A stretch of 6,569 bases of DNA from Sediminibacterium sp. (GCA_023256555.1 JALRFB010000054.1:1-6569), one strand, 5' to 3'. Positions 1 through 5,777 are shown, numbered from the stretch's first letter. The notes: generated by a model not told the origin, from the sequence alone. Numbers and translations: made by a program.

Positions 1-218
1 TAATCTATTTGAATATCTACTAATTTGTTCTTTTGATCCCTTCCACCAATTAATGGAATGGTTAAATTCAATGGGCCTTGAGCACTGGCTATAATGGTTC
101 TATTGATGAAACTCATTTTAGCAAAAACTTCGTTTTGATCAAAACAAATTTCCTTCGCTTTACACAAACCTTTTATATAGCTAATTGTTCCAAAATATTG
201 TAATTCAGTTAACACCAT
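1..218 (-). CDS. WbqC-like family protein, N-terminal part (3' end outside the window)
   Basis: The minus strand is open from an ATG at 218-216 to the window edge, giving 72 complete codons. The protein begins MVLTELQYFGTISYIKGLCK and contains, at about residues 39-63, NRTIIASAQGPLNLTIPLIG followed by GRDQK. This pattern (an ELQYF start, then asn-arg...ala...gly-pro, then a 'IPL-GGR-QK' block) is what I know from the N-terminus of WbqC-like proteins, which are common in Bacteroidota. The biochemical role of the family is not established; the name comes from an O-antigen gene cluster. The missing C-terminal part lies beyond position 1. The gene diverges from the lipoprotein gene with 38 bp between start codons. 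A longer plus-strand reading frame starting at 185 would overlap this gene, which is one reason to start the lipoprotein at 257. Family assignment is confident; function is unknown. Confidence 0.85.
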   Translation of the reverse strand, partial: MVLTELQYFGTISYIKGLCKAKEICFDQNEVFAKMSFINRTIIASAQGPLNLTIPLIGGRDQKNKLVDIQID

Positions 219-230
219 TTGGTCTTTTTG

Positions 231-253
231 TTTTGTACTTTTGTACAAATATA
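231..253. promoter_or_regulatory. Divergent promoter region with overlapping -7 boxes and a tandem 8-bp repeat
   Basis: The plus strand has TACTTTTG at 236-243, an exact match to the Bacteroidota -7 consensus TAnnTTTG, 13 nt before the lipoprotein ATG. The minus strand has TATATTTG at 253-246, also an exact match, 27 nt before the wbqC ATG. The octamer TTTTGTAC occurs twice back to back (231-238 and 239-246), and TTTGTACAAA (240-249) is a perfect 10-bp palindrome. No convincing -33 TTG at normal spacing was found for either direction. The promoter assignment is inference from the consensus. Confidence 0.5.
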
Positions 254-256
254 ATC

Positions 257-724
257 ATGAGAAAGAACTTATTCCTTTTTTTAAGTATATCGATTTTATT
301 ATGCTCTTGTGCTGATCCTAAGAATTTTGAATTCAAAGGCTTACAGGATATTAAAATTGAAAAAATTTCAATGGGTAAAAACAATATTAGAGCAAAGATT
401 AAATACTATAATCCCAATAATTTCTCTTTAGTTTTAAAACAAATTGATTGTGATATTCTAATGAATAATCAACCTTTTACTAAAGTACATTTGGATACCA
501 ACTTTATAATTCCTGCAAATGCAACATTTTTAGTCCCCGCTAAAATGGAGTTTGAAATGTCAGCTTTAGTTAAAAACAGTATGGATATAATATTTAATAA
601 GCCGATTAAACTAAATATAAAAGGTCAAGCCACTTTGAGTAAGGGAATATTCACCAAAACAGTTCCAATTGCTTTTGAGACGAATCAAAAATTAAATTTA
701 GGGGCTGCCCTCACTAATAATTAA
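257..724 (+). CDS. LEA type 2 (WHy domain) family lipoprotein
   Basis: A 155-residue secreted lipoprotein. Residues 1-17 form a type II signal peptide: MRKN, a hydrophobic core rich in Leu, Phe and Ile, then the lipobox Leu15-Cys16-Ser17 before the acylated Cys18. The mature part resembles the LEA-14/WHy fold: residues about 30-145 with the hallmark Tyr-Asn-Pro-Asn at 51-54 after an 'IRAKIKYYNPN' strand, then alternating beta-strand segments ending 'TVPIAFETNQKL'. Such proteins are small beta-sandwich domains found in many Bacteroidota, probably anchored to a membrane on the periplasmic side; their role is not known. The start at 257 was chosen because it puts the signal peptide at the N-terminus and avoids overlap with the divergent wbqC gene; the upstream ATG at 185 would add 24 residues. 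The stop lies 3 bp from the pyrE stop on the other strand, and no terminator is visible. Confidence 0.8.
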   Translation: MRKNLFLFLSISILLCSCADPKNFEFKGLQDIKIEKISMGKNNIRAKIKYYNPNNFSLVLKQIDCDILMNNQPFTKVHLDTNFIIPANATFLVPAKMEFEMSALVKNSMDIIFNKPIKLNIKGQATLSKGIFTKTVPIAFETNQKLNLGAALTNN

Positions 725-727
725 TAC

Positions 728-1357
728 TTATTGATTCCAAGTAGAAGGGCTTTCTCTCCACTGCATTAATAAGTCTTGAGTGGAAGGATTAACAATGCCT
801 TTTTCCACAGCTAGATCAATCATACTTGCATAATTAGTCAATGATTTAAAAGGTACGTTGGCTTTATTAAATGCTTCATCAGCAATATTAAATCCATAGT
901 TGAAAATAGAAACCATGCCAATCACTTGCAGTCCAGCGTTTCTTAAAACATCTACTACCTGTAAACTACTTTTACCAGTTGAAATTAAATCTTCAATGAC
1001 CAAGATTTTATTAGAAGATTCATATGCGCCTTCAATTTGATTACCCAAGCCATGTTCTTTTGGTTTCGGACGAACATAAATATATGGGAGCTTTAATTGA
1101 TCTGCTGCCATTGCACCCCAAGGTATACCTGCAGTTGCAACACCTGCTAACATATCTGCTTCACCAAATTGCTCAAAAATTACATTACACATTTCGCTTT
1201 TAATGAAATCTCTAACGTATGGGAATGATAGTACTTTACGATTATCGCAATAAATGGGGCTTTTCCATCCACTTGCCCAAGTAAATGGTTCTGATGGACT
1301 TAGTTTTACCGCCCCTACTTGAAGTAATTTTTCTGCTACTGCTTTTTCGTTGGTCAT
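728..1357 (-). CDS. pyrE: Orotate phosphoribosyltransferase
   Basis: PyrE (209 residues, the normal length) transfers the phosphoribosyl group of PRPP to orotate, giving orotidine monophosphate, the fifth step of de novo UMP synthesis in the cytoplasm. Visible motifs: the orotate-side segment SGWKSPIYCDNR (29-40); YVRPKPKEHGLGNQIEG (about 94-110), the mobile catalytic loop; and the PRPP-binding loop KILVIEDLISTGKS (117-130), with the acidic pair and the Ser-Thr-Gly-Lys turn. The start Met gives a standard N-terminus. The gene stands alone on its strand: it converges on the lipoprotein gene and diverges from the Nudix gene, so it is probably transcribed from its own promoter, apart from pyrB and pyrR 1 kb away. 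A 7-of-8 match to TAnnTTTG (TAATTTCG, minus strand 1384-1377) lies 19 nt before the start. No attenuator or PyrR-binding loop is visible in the short leader. Confidence 0.95.
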   Translation of the reverse strand: MTNEKAVAEKLLQVGAVKLSPSEPFTWASGWKSPIYCDNRKVLSFPYVRDFIKSEMCNVIFEQFGEADMLAGVATAGIPWGAMAADQLKLPYIYVRPKPKEHGLGNQIEGAYESSNKILVIEDLISTGKSSLQVVDVLRNAGLQVIGMVSIFNYGFNIADEAFNKANVPFKSLTNYASMIDLAVEKGIVNPSTQDLLMQWRESPSTWNQ

Positions 1358-1370
1358 AATTGTACTATTA

Positions 1371-1404
1371 TTGTTGCGAAATTAAAGGCTAAAACCTAGA
1401 TTTA
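1371..1404 (+). promoter_or_regulatory. Possible promoter of the Nudix gene
   Basis: TTG at 1374-1376 is followed after 20 nt by TAGATTTA (1397-1404), which matches the -7 consensus TAnnTTTG at 7 of 8 positions. The TTG-to-box distance fits the 17-23 nt expected for Bacteroidota sigma factor promoters. It lies in the 80-bp gap between the divergent pyrE and Nudix genes. The match is inexact and the sequence is AT-rich, so a chance match is possible. Confidence 0.35.
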
Positions 1405-1437
1405 CACTAAGAGTTACTAAATACTATACACATTTTT

Positions 1438-1863
1438 ATGCCCAAACAAATCATTGCAGCTGGAGGACTTGTCACTAACCCAGAAGGTGCTATCCTATGG
1501 ATTTATAGAAGAGGATTTTGGGATTTACCAAAAGGGAAATTAGATGAGGGTGAAACTATTCAAACATGTGCAGTTAGAGAAGTAGAAGAAGAAACGGGTA
1601 TAAAAGGTATTCAATTACACGAAATGTTGAATTTTACCAATCATACTTATTTCGATACCTATTTAAATGAAGAAGTGGTTAAAAGAACATACTGGTTTCA
1701 TATGTCCATAAATAATTTTCAAGAAGGTATTCCTCAGGCTACCGAAGACATTGAAAAAATTGAATGGCATACATTGGCTACTTGCAGACATTGTTTAGAT
1801 AATACTTATCCCAATATCATTGAAGTAGTTGAGGCTTATAGGAAGAAGATTAACCAGCTTTAA
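1438..1863 (+). CDS. Nudix hydrolase, short form
   Basis: A 141-residue single-domain Nudix hydrolase. The full Nudix box GX5EX7REUXEEXGU is present: Gly33, Glu39, Arg47-Glu48, Glu51-Glu52, Gly54-Ile55; these residues bind the catalytic magnesium. It is preceded by FWDLPKGKLDEGE, typical of housekeeping members. The enzyme hydrolyses some nucleoside diphosphate linked to another group; the substrate cannot be read from the sequence. From memory, many Bacteroidota homologues found near pyrE and coaD carry about 60 extra N-terminal residues before the 'AAGGLV' strand; here that part is absent, and only 80 bp separate the start from pyrE, with nothing coding in them. The stop codon TAA (1861-1863) abuts the coaD stop codon on the other strand. 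The start ATG at 1438 is the only sensible one. Confidence 0.9.
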   Translation: MPKQIIAAGGLVTNPEGAILWIYRRGFWDLPKGKLDEGETIQTCAVREVEEETGIKGIQLHEMLNFTNHTYFDTYLNEEVVKRTYWFHMSINNFQEGIPQATEDIEKIEWHTLATCRHCLDNTYPNIIEVVEAYRKKINQL

Positions 1864-2334
1864 TTACTTGTTTAACGACTTAATTACTGCATCAGGCAAA
1901 AATGGTGAAGCATCTCCCCCATTTCTAAGGATATCTCTAACAATAGTAGAAGCTACAGAAGTGTACTTGGGTTCACCTGTTAAAAATATAGTTTCTATTG
2001 AATTATCCATTGTTCTATTAGCATCTGCAATGGTTTTTTCGTATTCAAAGTCACTAACGTATCTAATTCCTCTTAAAATAAATTTAGCTCCAATTGATTG
2101 ACAAAACTTCACGGTTAATCCATCATAGGTTTCAACAGATAGTTTTGGTTCGTTATGATAGATTTCTTCAAACCATAATTTTCTTTGATCTGCAGTAAAC
2201 ATAGGGTTTTTAGCTGCATTGATACCAATACCTACGACAACTTTATCAAAAAGTGGCAATGCTCTGTTAATAATATCAGTATGACCCAATGTTACAGGGT
2301 CAAAAGTTCCAGGAAATAAACAAATTCTTTGCAT
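1864..2334 (-). CDS. coaD: Phosphopantetheine adenylyltransferase
   Basis: CoaD (156 residues, normal length) joins ATP and 4'-phosphopantetheine to give dephospho-CoA and pyrophosphate, the penultimate step of coenzyme A synthesis. The nucleotidyltransferase signature is clear: FPGTFDPVTLGH at 7-18, with Thr10 and the Thr15-x-x-His18 pair that binds ATP. ILRGIRYVSDFEYE (86-99) holds Arg88 and Arg91 of the substrate pocket, and YTSVASTIVRDI (124-135) is the second ATP-binding segment. Lys42 is in place. The gene follows pyrB by 9 bp on the same strand, so the two are very probably co-transcribed. At its 3' end there is no space at all before the Nudix gene on the other strand, and no terminator between them. 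Confidence 0.96.
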   Translation of the reverse strand: MQRICLFPGTFDPVTLGHTDIINRALPLFDKVVVGIGINAAKNPMFTADQRKLWFEEIYHNEPKLSVETYDGLTVKFCQSIGAKFILRGIRYVSDFEYEKTIADANRTMDNSIETIFLTGEPKYTSVASTIVRDILRNGGDASPFLPDAVIKSLNK

Positions 2335-2343
2335 AAAATATGT

Positions 2344-3279
2344 TTAGGAAGTAGGATTTGTTCTTCCTGTTAATAGATATAAACATGCCATTCTAACTGC
2401 TACTCCATTTTCCACTTGATCTAAAATGATAGAATGTGGACTGTCTGCAACATCGCTATCCATTTCAACCCCTCTATTGATAGGACCAGGATGCATTATT
2501 ACAATTTCTTTAGTTAATTTTTGAAGGCGTGCTTTTGAAATACCGTAAGCCAAATTATACTCTCTTAAAGAAGAGAATAAAGGTTGGTTTTGTCTTTCTA
2601 ATTGTATTCTCAACACATTGGCAACATCACACCAAGCCAATGCTTTATCTACATTGTATTCCACTTGAACGCCCATTGCGTCTTTTAAATAATTTGGAAT
2701 TAATGTCGGAGGCCCAGATACAACCACTTCAGCACCCATTTTCTTCAATAAATAAATATTACTTAATGCTACTCTACTATGCATGATATCACCTATAATC
2801 GCCACTTTCAAACCTTCTAATTTTCCAAATTTTTCTCTCATGGAGAAAGCATCTAATAAGGCTTGTGTGGGGTGCTCATTAATTCCATCACCAGCATTAA
2901 TTATGGCGGCGTCAATATGTTTTGCCAAAAAGTGTGGCGCACCGGATGCACTATGACGCATCACTACCATATCCACTTTCATACTTAATATATTATTCAC
3001 TGTATCTAACAAAGTCTCTCCTTTGGCTGCGGAAGAACTTGATACAGTAAAATTCACCACATCAGCTGATAATCTTTTTTCAGCTAGTTCAAAAGAGATT
3101 CTTGTTCTGGTTGAATTTTCGTAAAATAAGTTAACAATATTAACGTCTCTTAATGTTGGTACCTTTTTTACTGGTCTTTGTAAAACTTCTTTGAATTGAC
3201 CTGCGGTGTTTAAAATAAGTTGAATATCCTCATTGTTGAGGTCTTTGATACCAAGAAGATGTTTGGTAGATAGTGCCAT
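2344..3279 (-). CDS. pyrB: Aspartate carbamoyltransferase catalytic chain
   Basis: PyrB (311 residues) condenses carbamoyl phosphate and aspartate to N-carbamoylaspartate, the first committed step of pyrimidine synthesis. The carbamoyl phosphate loop FYENSTRTRISFE is at 52-64 (Ser56-Thr-Arg-Thr-Arg60). Lys86-Gly-Glu matches the loop that swings in from the neighbouring subunit. Arg108-His, then NEHPTQALLD (134-143), holds the catalytic His136 and Gln139. HPGPINRGVE near residue 264 is the aspartate-side motif. The length and the HPGPINRG form fit the stand-alone or DHOase-associated type without a PyrI regulatory chain, and no pyrI gene is in the window. It sits 42 bp after pyrR and 9 bp before coaD. 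An exact TAnnTTTG box lies 7 nt upstream of the ATG, so it may also have its own promoter. Confidence 0.97.
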   Translation of the reverse strand: MALSTKHLLGIKDLNNEDIQLILNTAGQFKEVLQRPVKKVPTLRDVNIVNLFYENSTRTRISFELAEKRLSADVVNFTVSSSSAAKGETLLDTVNNILSMKVDMVVMRHSASGAPHFLAKHIDAAIINAGDGINEHPTQALLDAFSMREKFGKLEGLKVAIIGDIMHSRVALSNIYLLKKMGAEVVVSGPPTLIPNYLKDAMGVQVEYNVDKALAWCDVANVLRIQLERQNQPLFSSLREYNLAYGISKARLQKLTKEIVIMHPGPINRGVEMDSDVADSPHSIILDQVENGVAVRMACLYLLTGRTNPTS

Positions 3280-3286
3280 TAAAAAA

Positions 3287-3294
3287 CAAAATTA
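3287..3294 (-). promoter_or_regulatory. Possible -7 box in front of pyrB
   Basis: On the minus strand 3294-3287 reads TAATTTTG, an exact match to TAnnTTTG, in the 42-bp gap between pyrR and pyrB and 7 nt before the pyrB ATG. If it is used, transcription would begin almost at the start codon. No -33 TTG stands at the right distance, and the gap could simply be an intra-operon spacer. Confidence 0.35.
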
Positions 3295-3321
3295 ATATAA
3301 TTTTTTGAAGAAACCATACCC

Positions 3322-3846
3322 TTAATCTGAGATTAATATAACATCATCCACCCCCTCGTTCTCCTTCCACCTTACTTTTACTTTAAATGGGGTTAAAGTA
3401 TCCATCTCTTTACCTGTAAAATCGGGTTGTATTGGTAATTCTCTACTAGGCTTTCTATCGACTAATACGCATAATCTTACTTTGGAGGGTCTTCCAAAAG
3501 ACAAAAGTGCGTCTAAGGCCGCCCTAATTGTTCTGCCAGTAAACAATACATCGTCTATAAGAATAACGGTTTTACCTTCAATACTAAAGGGCAAATTGGT
3601 TTCGGCACCTAAGTGTAATTCTCTTCTAATATCGTCTCTATAAAAGGTGATATCTAGTTTACCATATTGAACTTGTTCAGCAGGAATCTCCTGTTTTAAA
3701 GCGGCAACAATTTTGTCACTTAAGAATACCCCCCTTGGCTGCAAGCCTACAATAACGGCATTTTCTAAACCAGGATAGGTCTCTAGAATTTGGTGTGCTA
3801 ACCTTTTAATAATACTAGGCAGTTGTTGCTCACTAATGAGTGTCAT
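3322..3846 (-). CDS. pyrR: PyrR: bifunctional pyr operon regulator / uracil phosphoribosyltransferase
   Basis: A 174-residue PRTase-fold protein of the PyrR family. Family members bind pyr mRNA in some bacteria and also make UMP from uracil and PRPP. Features visible: GLQPRG at 34-39; FYRDD at 68-72; the PRPP loop VILIDDVLFTGRT at 94-106 followed by IRAALDAL and GRP; and LVDRKPSRELPIQPDFTGKE at 128-147, the PyrR-specific C-terminal stretch that separates it from other PRTases. It is the first gene of the minus-strand run with pyrB and coaD. No PyrR-binding hairpin or leader attenuator is visible ahead of pyrR, pyrB or pyrE, so the regulatory half of the name is by homology only. AGGA directly abuts the ATG, too close to act as a ribosome binding site. 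A near-consensus -7 box (TATTTTTA, minus 3869-3862) lies 15 nt upstream. Confidence 0.93.
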   Translation of the reverse strand: MTLISEQQLPSIIKRLAHQILETYPGLENAVIVGLQPRGVFLSDKIVAALKQEIPAEQVQYGKLDITFYRDDIRRELHLGAETNLPFSIEGKTVILIDDVLFTGRTIRAALDALLSFGRPSKVRLCVLVDRKPSRELPIQPDFTGKEMDTLTPFKVKVRWKENEGVDDVILISD

Positions 3847-3896
3847 TCCTTAAAATTTCAATAAAAATACAGCTTTTTTGTATGTATTTTGCACCC

Positions 3897-4979
3897 ATGT
3901 TGTCTATTAAAAGTCTAAACCTTGTTCAATTCAGGAACTATGTTCAACAAAGATTCGATTTTACCCATCGAATTGTTGGTATTGTTGGGTCTAATGGTAC
4001 AGGGAAAACCAATATTTTAGATGCATTATACTATCTCTCATTTACAAAAAGCTATTTTAACAGACCAGATGCACAAAATGTACACCATGCTTTTCAGGGT
4101 ATGCGAATTGATGGTCATTATACTTTAAATAATAATGATATTGCAATTACTTGTATTCTTAGAGAAAATTTAAAGAAGGAATTTTATTTTGATGAATTGG
4201 TTTATTCAAAACTATCTCAACATATTGGAAAAATTCCATGTGTCATGATTGCTCCTGATGATGTTCAAATTATCACAGGGACTAGTGAGGAAAGAAGAAA
4301 ATTAATGGACAGTTTGTTGTCGCAATTATATCCTGATTATTTACAACATTTAATCAATTATAATAAAGTTTTAGTACAAAGAAATAGTTATTTAAAACAA
4401 TCTGCTGAAAATGGCAGTTTTGATTCAATAATAATTGAAGCATTTAATGATCAATTATTGAAATTTGGAACAATCATTTTTAATTATAGAAAGGAATTAT
4501 TAGATCAACTTTTACCTGAAATTCTATCATTATACAAATACCTTGCTGGAAAATTAGAAGATATACATATTGAATATCAATCTACTTTACGGAATGGTGA
4601 TTATGCATTTCAATTAAAAGAATCTTTTCAAAAAGATATTGTTTTGTCTAGAACAACTGTAGGTATTCATAAAGATGATTTACTAATCACCATTCAAGGA
4701 CAATCTTTTAAACAGGAAGCTTCTCAAGGACAAAGAAAAAGTTTATTGTTTGCAATTAGATTAGCTGAGTGGATTTTTATCAAGAAAATCACTAATCTCT
4801 CTCCTATTCTTTTATTGGATGATATTTTTGAAAAACTAGATGAAAATAGAATGATTCAATTATTAGATTGGGTGAATCAACACACAGATAGTCAGGTTTT
4901 TATAACAGATACACACAAAGAAAGAGTTGAAGCACTATTATCTAGACACGTTGTAAATTTTCAAGTTATTCAATTATAA
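3897..4979 (+). CDS. recF: DNA replication and repair protein RecF
   Basis: RecF (360 residues with this start) is an SMC-like ATPase that, with RecO and RecR, loads RecA onto single-stranded gaps. The N-terminus MLSIKSLNLVQFRNY is the normal RecF opening. The Walker A motif GSNGTGKT is at 31-38. The ABC-type signature, ASQGQRKS, is at about 275-282. Walker B, ILLLDD, is at 304-309, followed by the D-loop EKLDENR (312-318) and a final ITDTH switch segment (336-340). The reading frame is open back to an ATG at 3840, but that would overlap the start of the divergent pyrR gene and add 19 residues that do not look like RecF, so 3897 was preferred; an ATG at 3882 is a second alternative. The next gene follows after 18 bp. 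A -7-like TATTTTG ends 5 nt before the ATG. Confidence 0.95.
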   Translation: MLSIKSLNLVQFRNYVQQRFDFTHRIVGIVGSNGTGKTNILDALYYLSFTKSYFNRPDAQNVHHAFQGMRIDGHYTLNNNDIAITCILRENLKKEFYFDELVYSKLSQHIGKIPCVMIAPDDVQIITGTSEERRKLMDSLLSQLYPDYLQHLINYNKVLVQRNSYLKQSAENGSFDSIIIEAFNDQLLKFGTIIFNYRKELLDQLLPEILSLYKYLAGKLEDIHIEYQSTLRNGDYAFQLKESFQKDIVLSRTTVGIHKDDLLITIQGQSFKQEASQGQRKSLLFAIRLAEWIFIKKITNLSPILLLDDIFEKLDENRMIQLLDWVNQHTDSQVFITDTHKERVEALLSRHVVNFQVIQL

Positions 4980-4985
4980 AAAACT

Positions 4986-4993
4986 TAAATTTG
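4986..4993 (+). promoter_or_regulatory. Possible -7 box between recF and the DUF721 gene
   Basis: TAAATTTG is an exact TAnnTTTG match lying 4 nt before the ATG at 4998. If active it would give a leaderless transcript of the DUF721 gene independent of recF. The 18-bp gap is otherwise what one expects inside an operon. No good -33 TTG is present. Confidence 0.3.
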
Positions 4994-4997
4994 CTTT

Positions 4998-5279
4998 ATG
5001 GCAGAATTTAAATTAGGAGATGCATTAAAACAATTTGTACAAAATAGCAAATTGAAAAATGGCATTCGAGCTGCACAAATTGAAGAAGTATGGCTAGAAT
5101 TAATGGGTACTACCATTGCCAAATACACAGATAAAATTTACATTTTTGATCAAAAGTTGTTTATCCAAACTAATATTGGCCCTCTAAAAAATGAACTAGG
5201 TTTTCAAAAACAGCAAATTATAGAAAGGGTCAATGAAAAAATGGGTGAAAATATTATTAACGATGTTATCATAAAATAA
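4998..5279 (+). CDS. DUF721 / DciA-like protein
   Basis: A 93-residue protein of the DUF721 family. The pattern matches: an N-terminal helix (LGDALKQFVQNSKLKNGI), then a conserved Trp in EEVWLELMGTTIAKYT (about 29-44), strands KIYIFDQKLFIQT, PLKNELGFQKQQII (about 62-75), and a final NEKMGENIINDVII strand. DUF721 includes DciA, the ancestral loader of the replicative helicase DnaB in bacteria without DnaC or DnaI; whether this short protein does that is inference. The location after recF supports a replication role, since recF-DUF721 pairs also occur near dnaA and gyrB in other phyla. It lies 18 bp downstream of recF on the same strand. Its stop codon lies inside the left arm of the downstream hairpin. 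Confidence 0.8.
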   Translation: MAEFKLGDALKQFVQNSKLKNGIRAAQIEEVWLELMGTTIAKYTDKIYIFDQKLFIQTNIGPLKNELGFQKQQIIERVNEKMGENIINDVIIK

Positions 5280-5310
5280 AAGGAACTTTTTTTAGTCCCT
5301 TTTATTTTAT
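5271..5310. terminator. Bidirectional hairpin terminator between the DUF721 and CBS genes
   Basis: The left arm 5271-5286 (ATAAAATAAAAGGAAC) pairs with the right arm 5295-5310 (GTCCCTTTTATTTTAT) over 16 bp with one mismatch, around an 8-nt loop TTTTTTTA. In RNA from the plus strand the mismatch is A-C; in RNA from the minus strand it becomes a permitted G-U pair. Both arms end in T-rich sequence, and on the plus side TTTATTTCTT follows. It sits exactly between two convergent genes and includes the DUF721 stop codon. It most likely ends transcription from both directions. Confidence 0.8.
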
Positions 5311-5311
5311 T

Positions 5312-5701
5312 TTATTTCTTTTCTATAACTTCTCGCATCAAATCATTCATGGTTAATATGCCTTTAAATTGCATCTCGTCAAAAACAGGCAAATACCTGG
5401 TTTTATATACATTCATAAGTATCATGCATCTTTCTAAATCATCAGCATAACCAATCACTGGATAATTAGTGGTCATAATATCTTTTACAGTGGCTGTCTC
5501 AGATTTTCTTCCTTCTAGTTTTATTTTATGTGTATAATCTCTTTCAGACATTAATCCTAAATACTGATCATCTTGCATTACTACAACATAGCTTAAATTT
5601 TCAGCCTTCATTAGGGTAAGTGCATCTAATACCTTAGTGTCTGGGGTTACAATATTAAAATGTGGCCCTTTCTTAGTTAAAATATCTTGAATCTTTGACA
5701 T
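5312..5701 (-). CDS. Two-CBS-domain protein
   Basis: A 129-residue cytoplasmic protein made of a tandem pair of CBS domains and nothing else. CBS1 spans about residues 8-65 (NIVTPDTKVLDALTLM, then YVVVMQDDQYLGLMSERDYT), and CBS2 about 71-127 (VKDIMTTNYPVIGYADDLERCM, then RYLPVFDEMQFKGILTMNDL). A CBS pair (Bateman module) usually binds adenine nucleotides and regulates a partner; here no enzyme domain is attached, so the ligand and partner are unknown. Small stand-alone CBS-pair proteins like this are common in Bacteroidota. It is convergent with the recF/DUF721 unit across the shared terminator and lies 74 bp after the upstream MauE-like gene. A near-consensus -7 box (TAAATTTA, minus 5714-5707) ends 5 nt before the ATG. 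Confidence 0.9.
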   Translation of the reverse strand: MSKIQDILTKKGPHFNIVTPDTKVLDALTLMKAENLSYVVVMQDDQYLGLMSERDYTHKIKLEGRKSETATVKDIMTTNYPVIGYADDLERCMILMNVYKTRYLPVFDEMQFKGILTMNDLMREVIEKK

Positions 5702-5706
5702 AGGAG

Positions 5707-5714
5707 TAAATTTA
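5707..5714 (-). promoter_or_regulatory. Possible -7 box of the CBS gene
   Basis: TAAATTTA on the minus strand matches TAnnTTTG at 7 of 8 positions and lies 5 nt before the CBS start codon. This is the same geometry as in front of the DUF721 gene. The terminator-like hairpin just upstream suggests that the CBS gene needs its own promoter. Confidence 0.3.
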
Positions 5715-5742
5715 AAAGTGCATCGATTTATCCTAAGTTACT

Positions 5743-5777
5743 AAAAAGAATTAATTCAATAAAATATATTAATTCTT
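5743..5777 (-). terminator. AT-rich hairpin with T-run after the MauE-like gene
   Basis: AAGAATTAAT (5746-5755) is the exact reverse complement of ATTAATTCTT (5768-5777), giving a 10-bp stem with a 12-nt loop. Read on the minus strand it begins at the stop codon of the MauE-like gene and ends in a run of five T residues (5747-5743). This suits a weak intrinsic terminator. The stem has only two G-C pairs, so strong termination is doubtful. Confidence 0.4.

Noticed and set aside
1829..2101. Plus-strand open frame of 90 codons over the end of the Nudix gene and into coaD
   Set aside because: It lies antisense to coaD and out of frame with the Nudix gene; its product resembles no protein, and both overlapped genes have clear motifs.
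2529..2786. Plus-strand open frame of 85 codons inside pyrB
   Set aside because: It is fully antisense to the well-supported pyrB gene, and its product has low-complexity, shadow-like composition.
3322..3336. Near-perfect palindrome TTAATCTGAGATTAA at the end of pyrR
   Set aside because: Arms of 7 bp are expected about once by chance in an AT-rich window of this size, and it lies within coding sequence with no T-run.
3840..3896. Upstream extension of recF to an ATG at 3840
   Set aside because: It would overlap the divergent pyrR start and add 19 residues before the normal RecF N-terminus; the start at 3897 fits the family.
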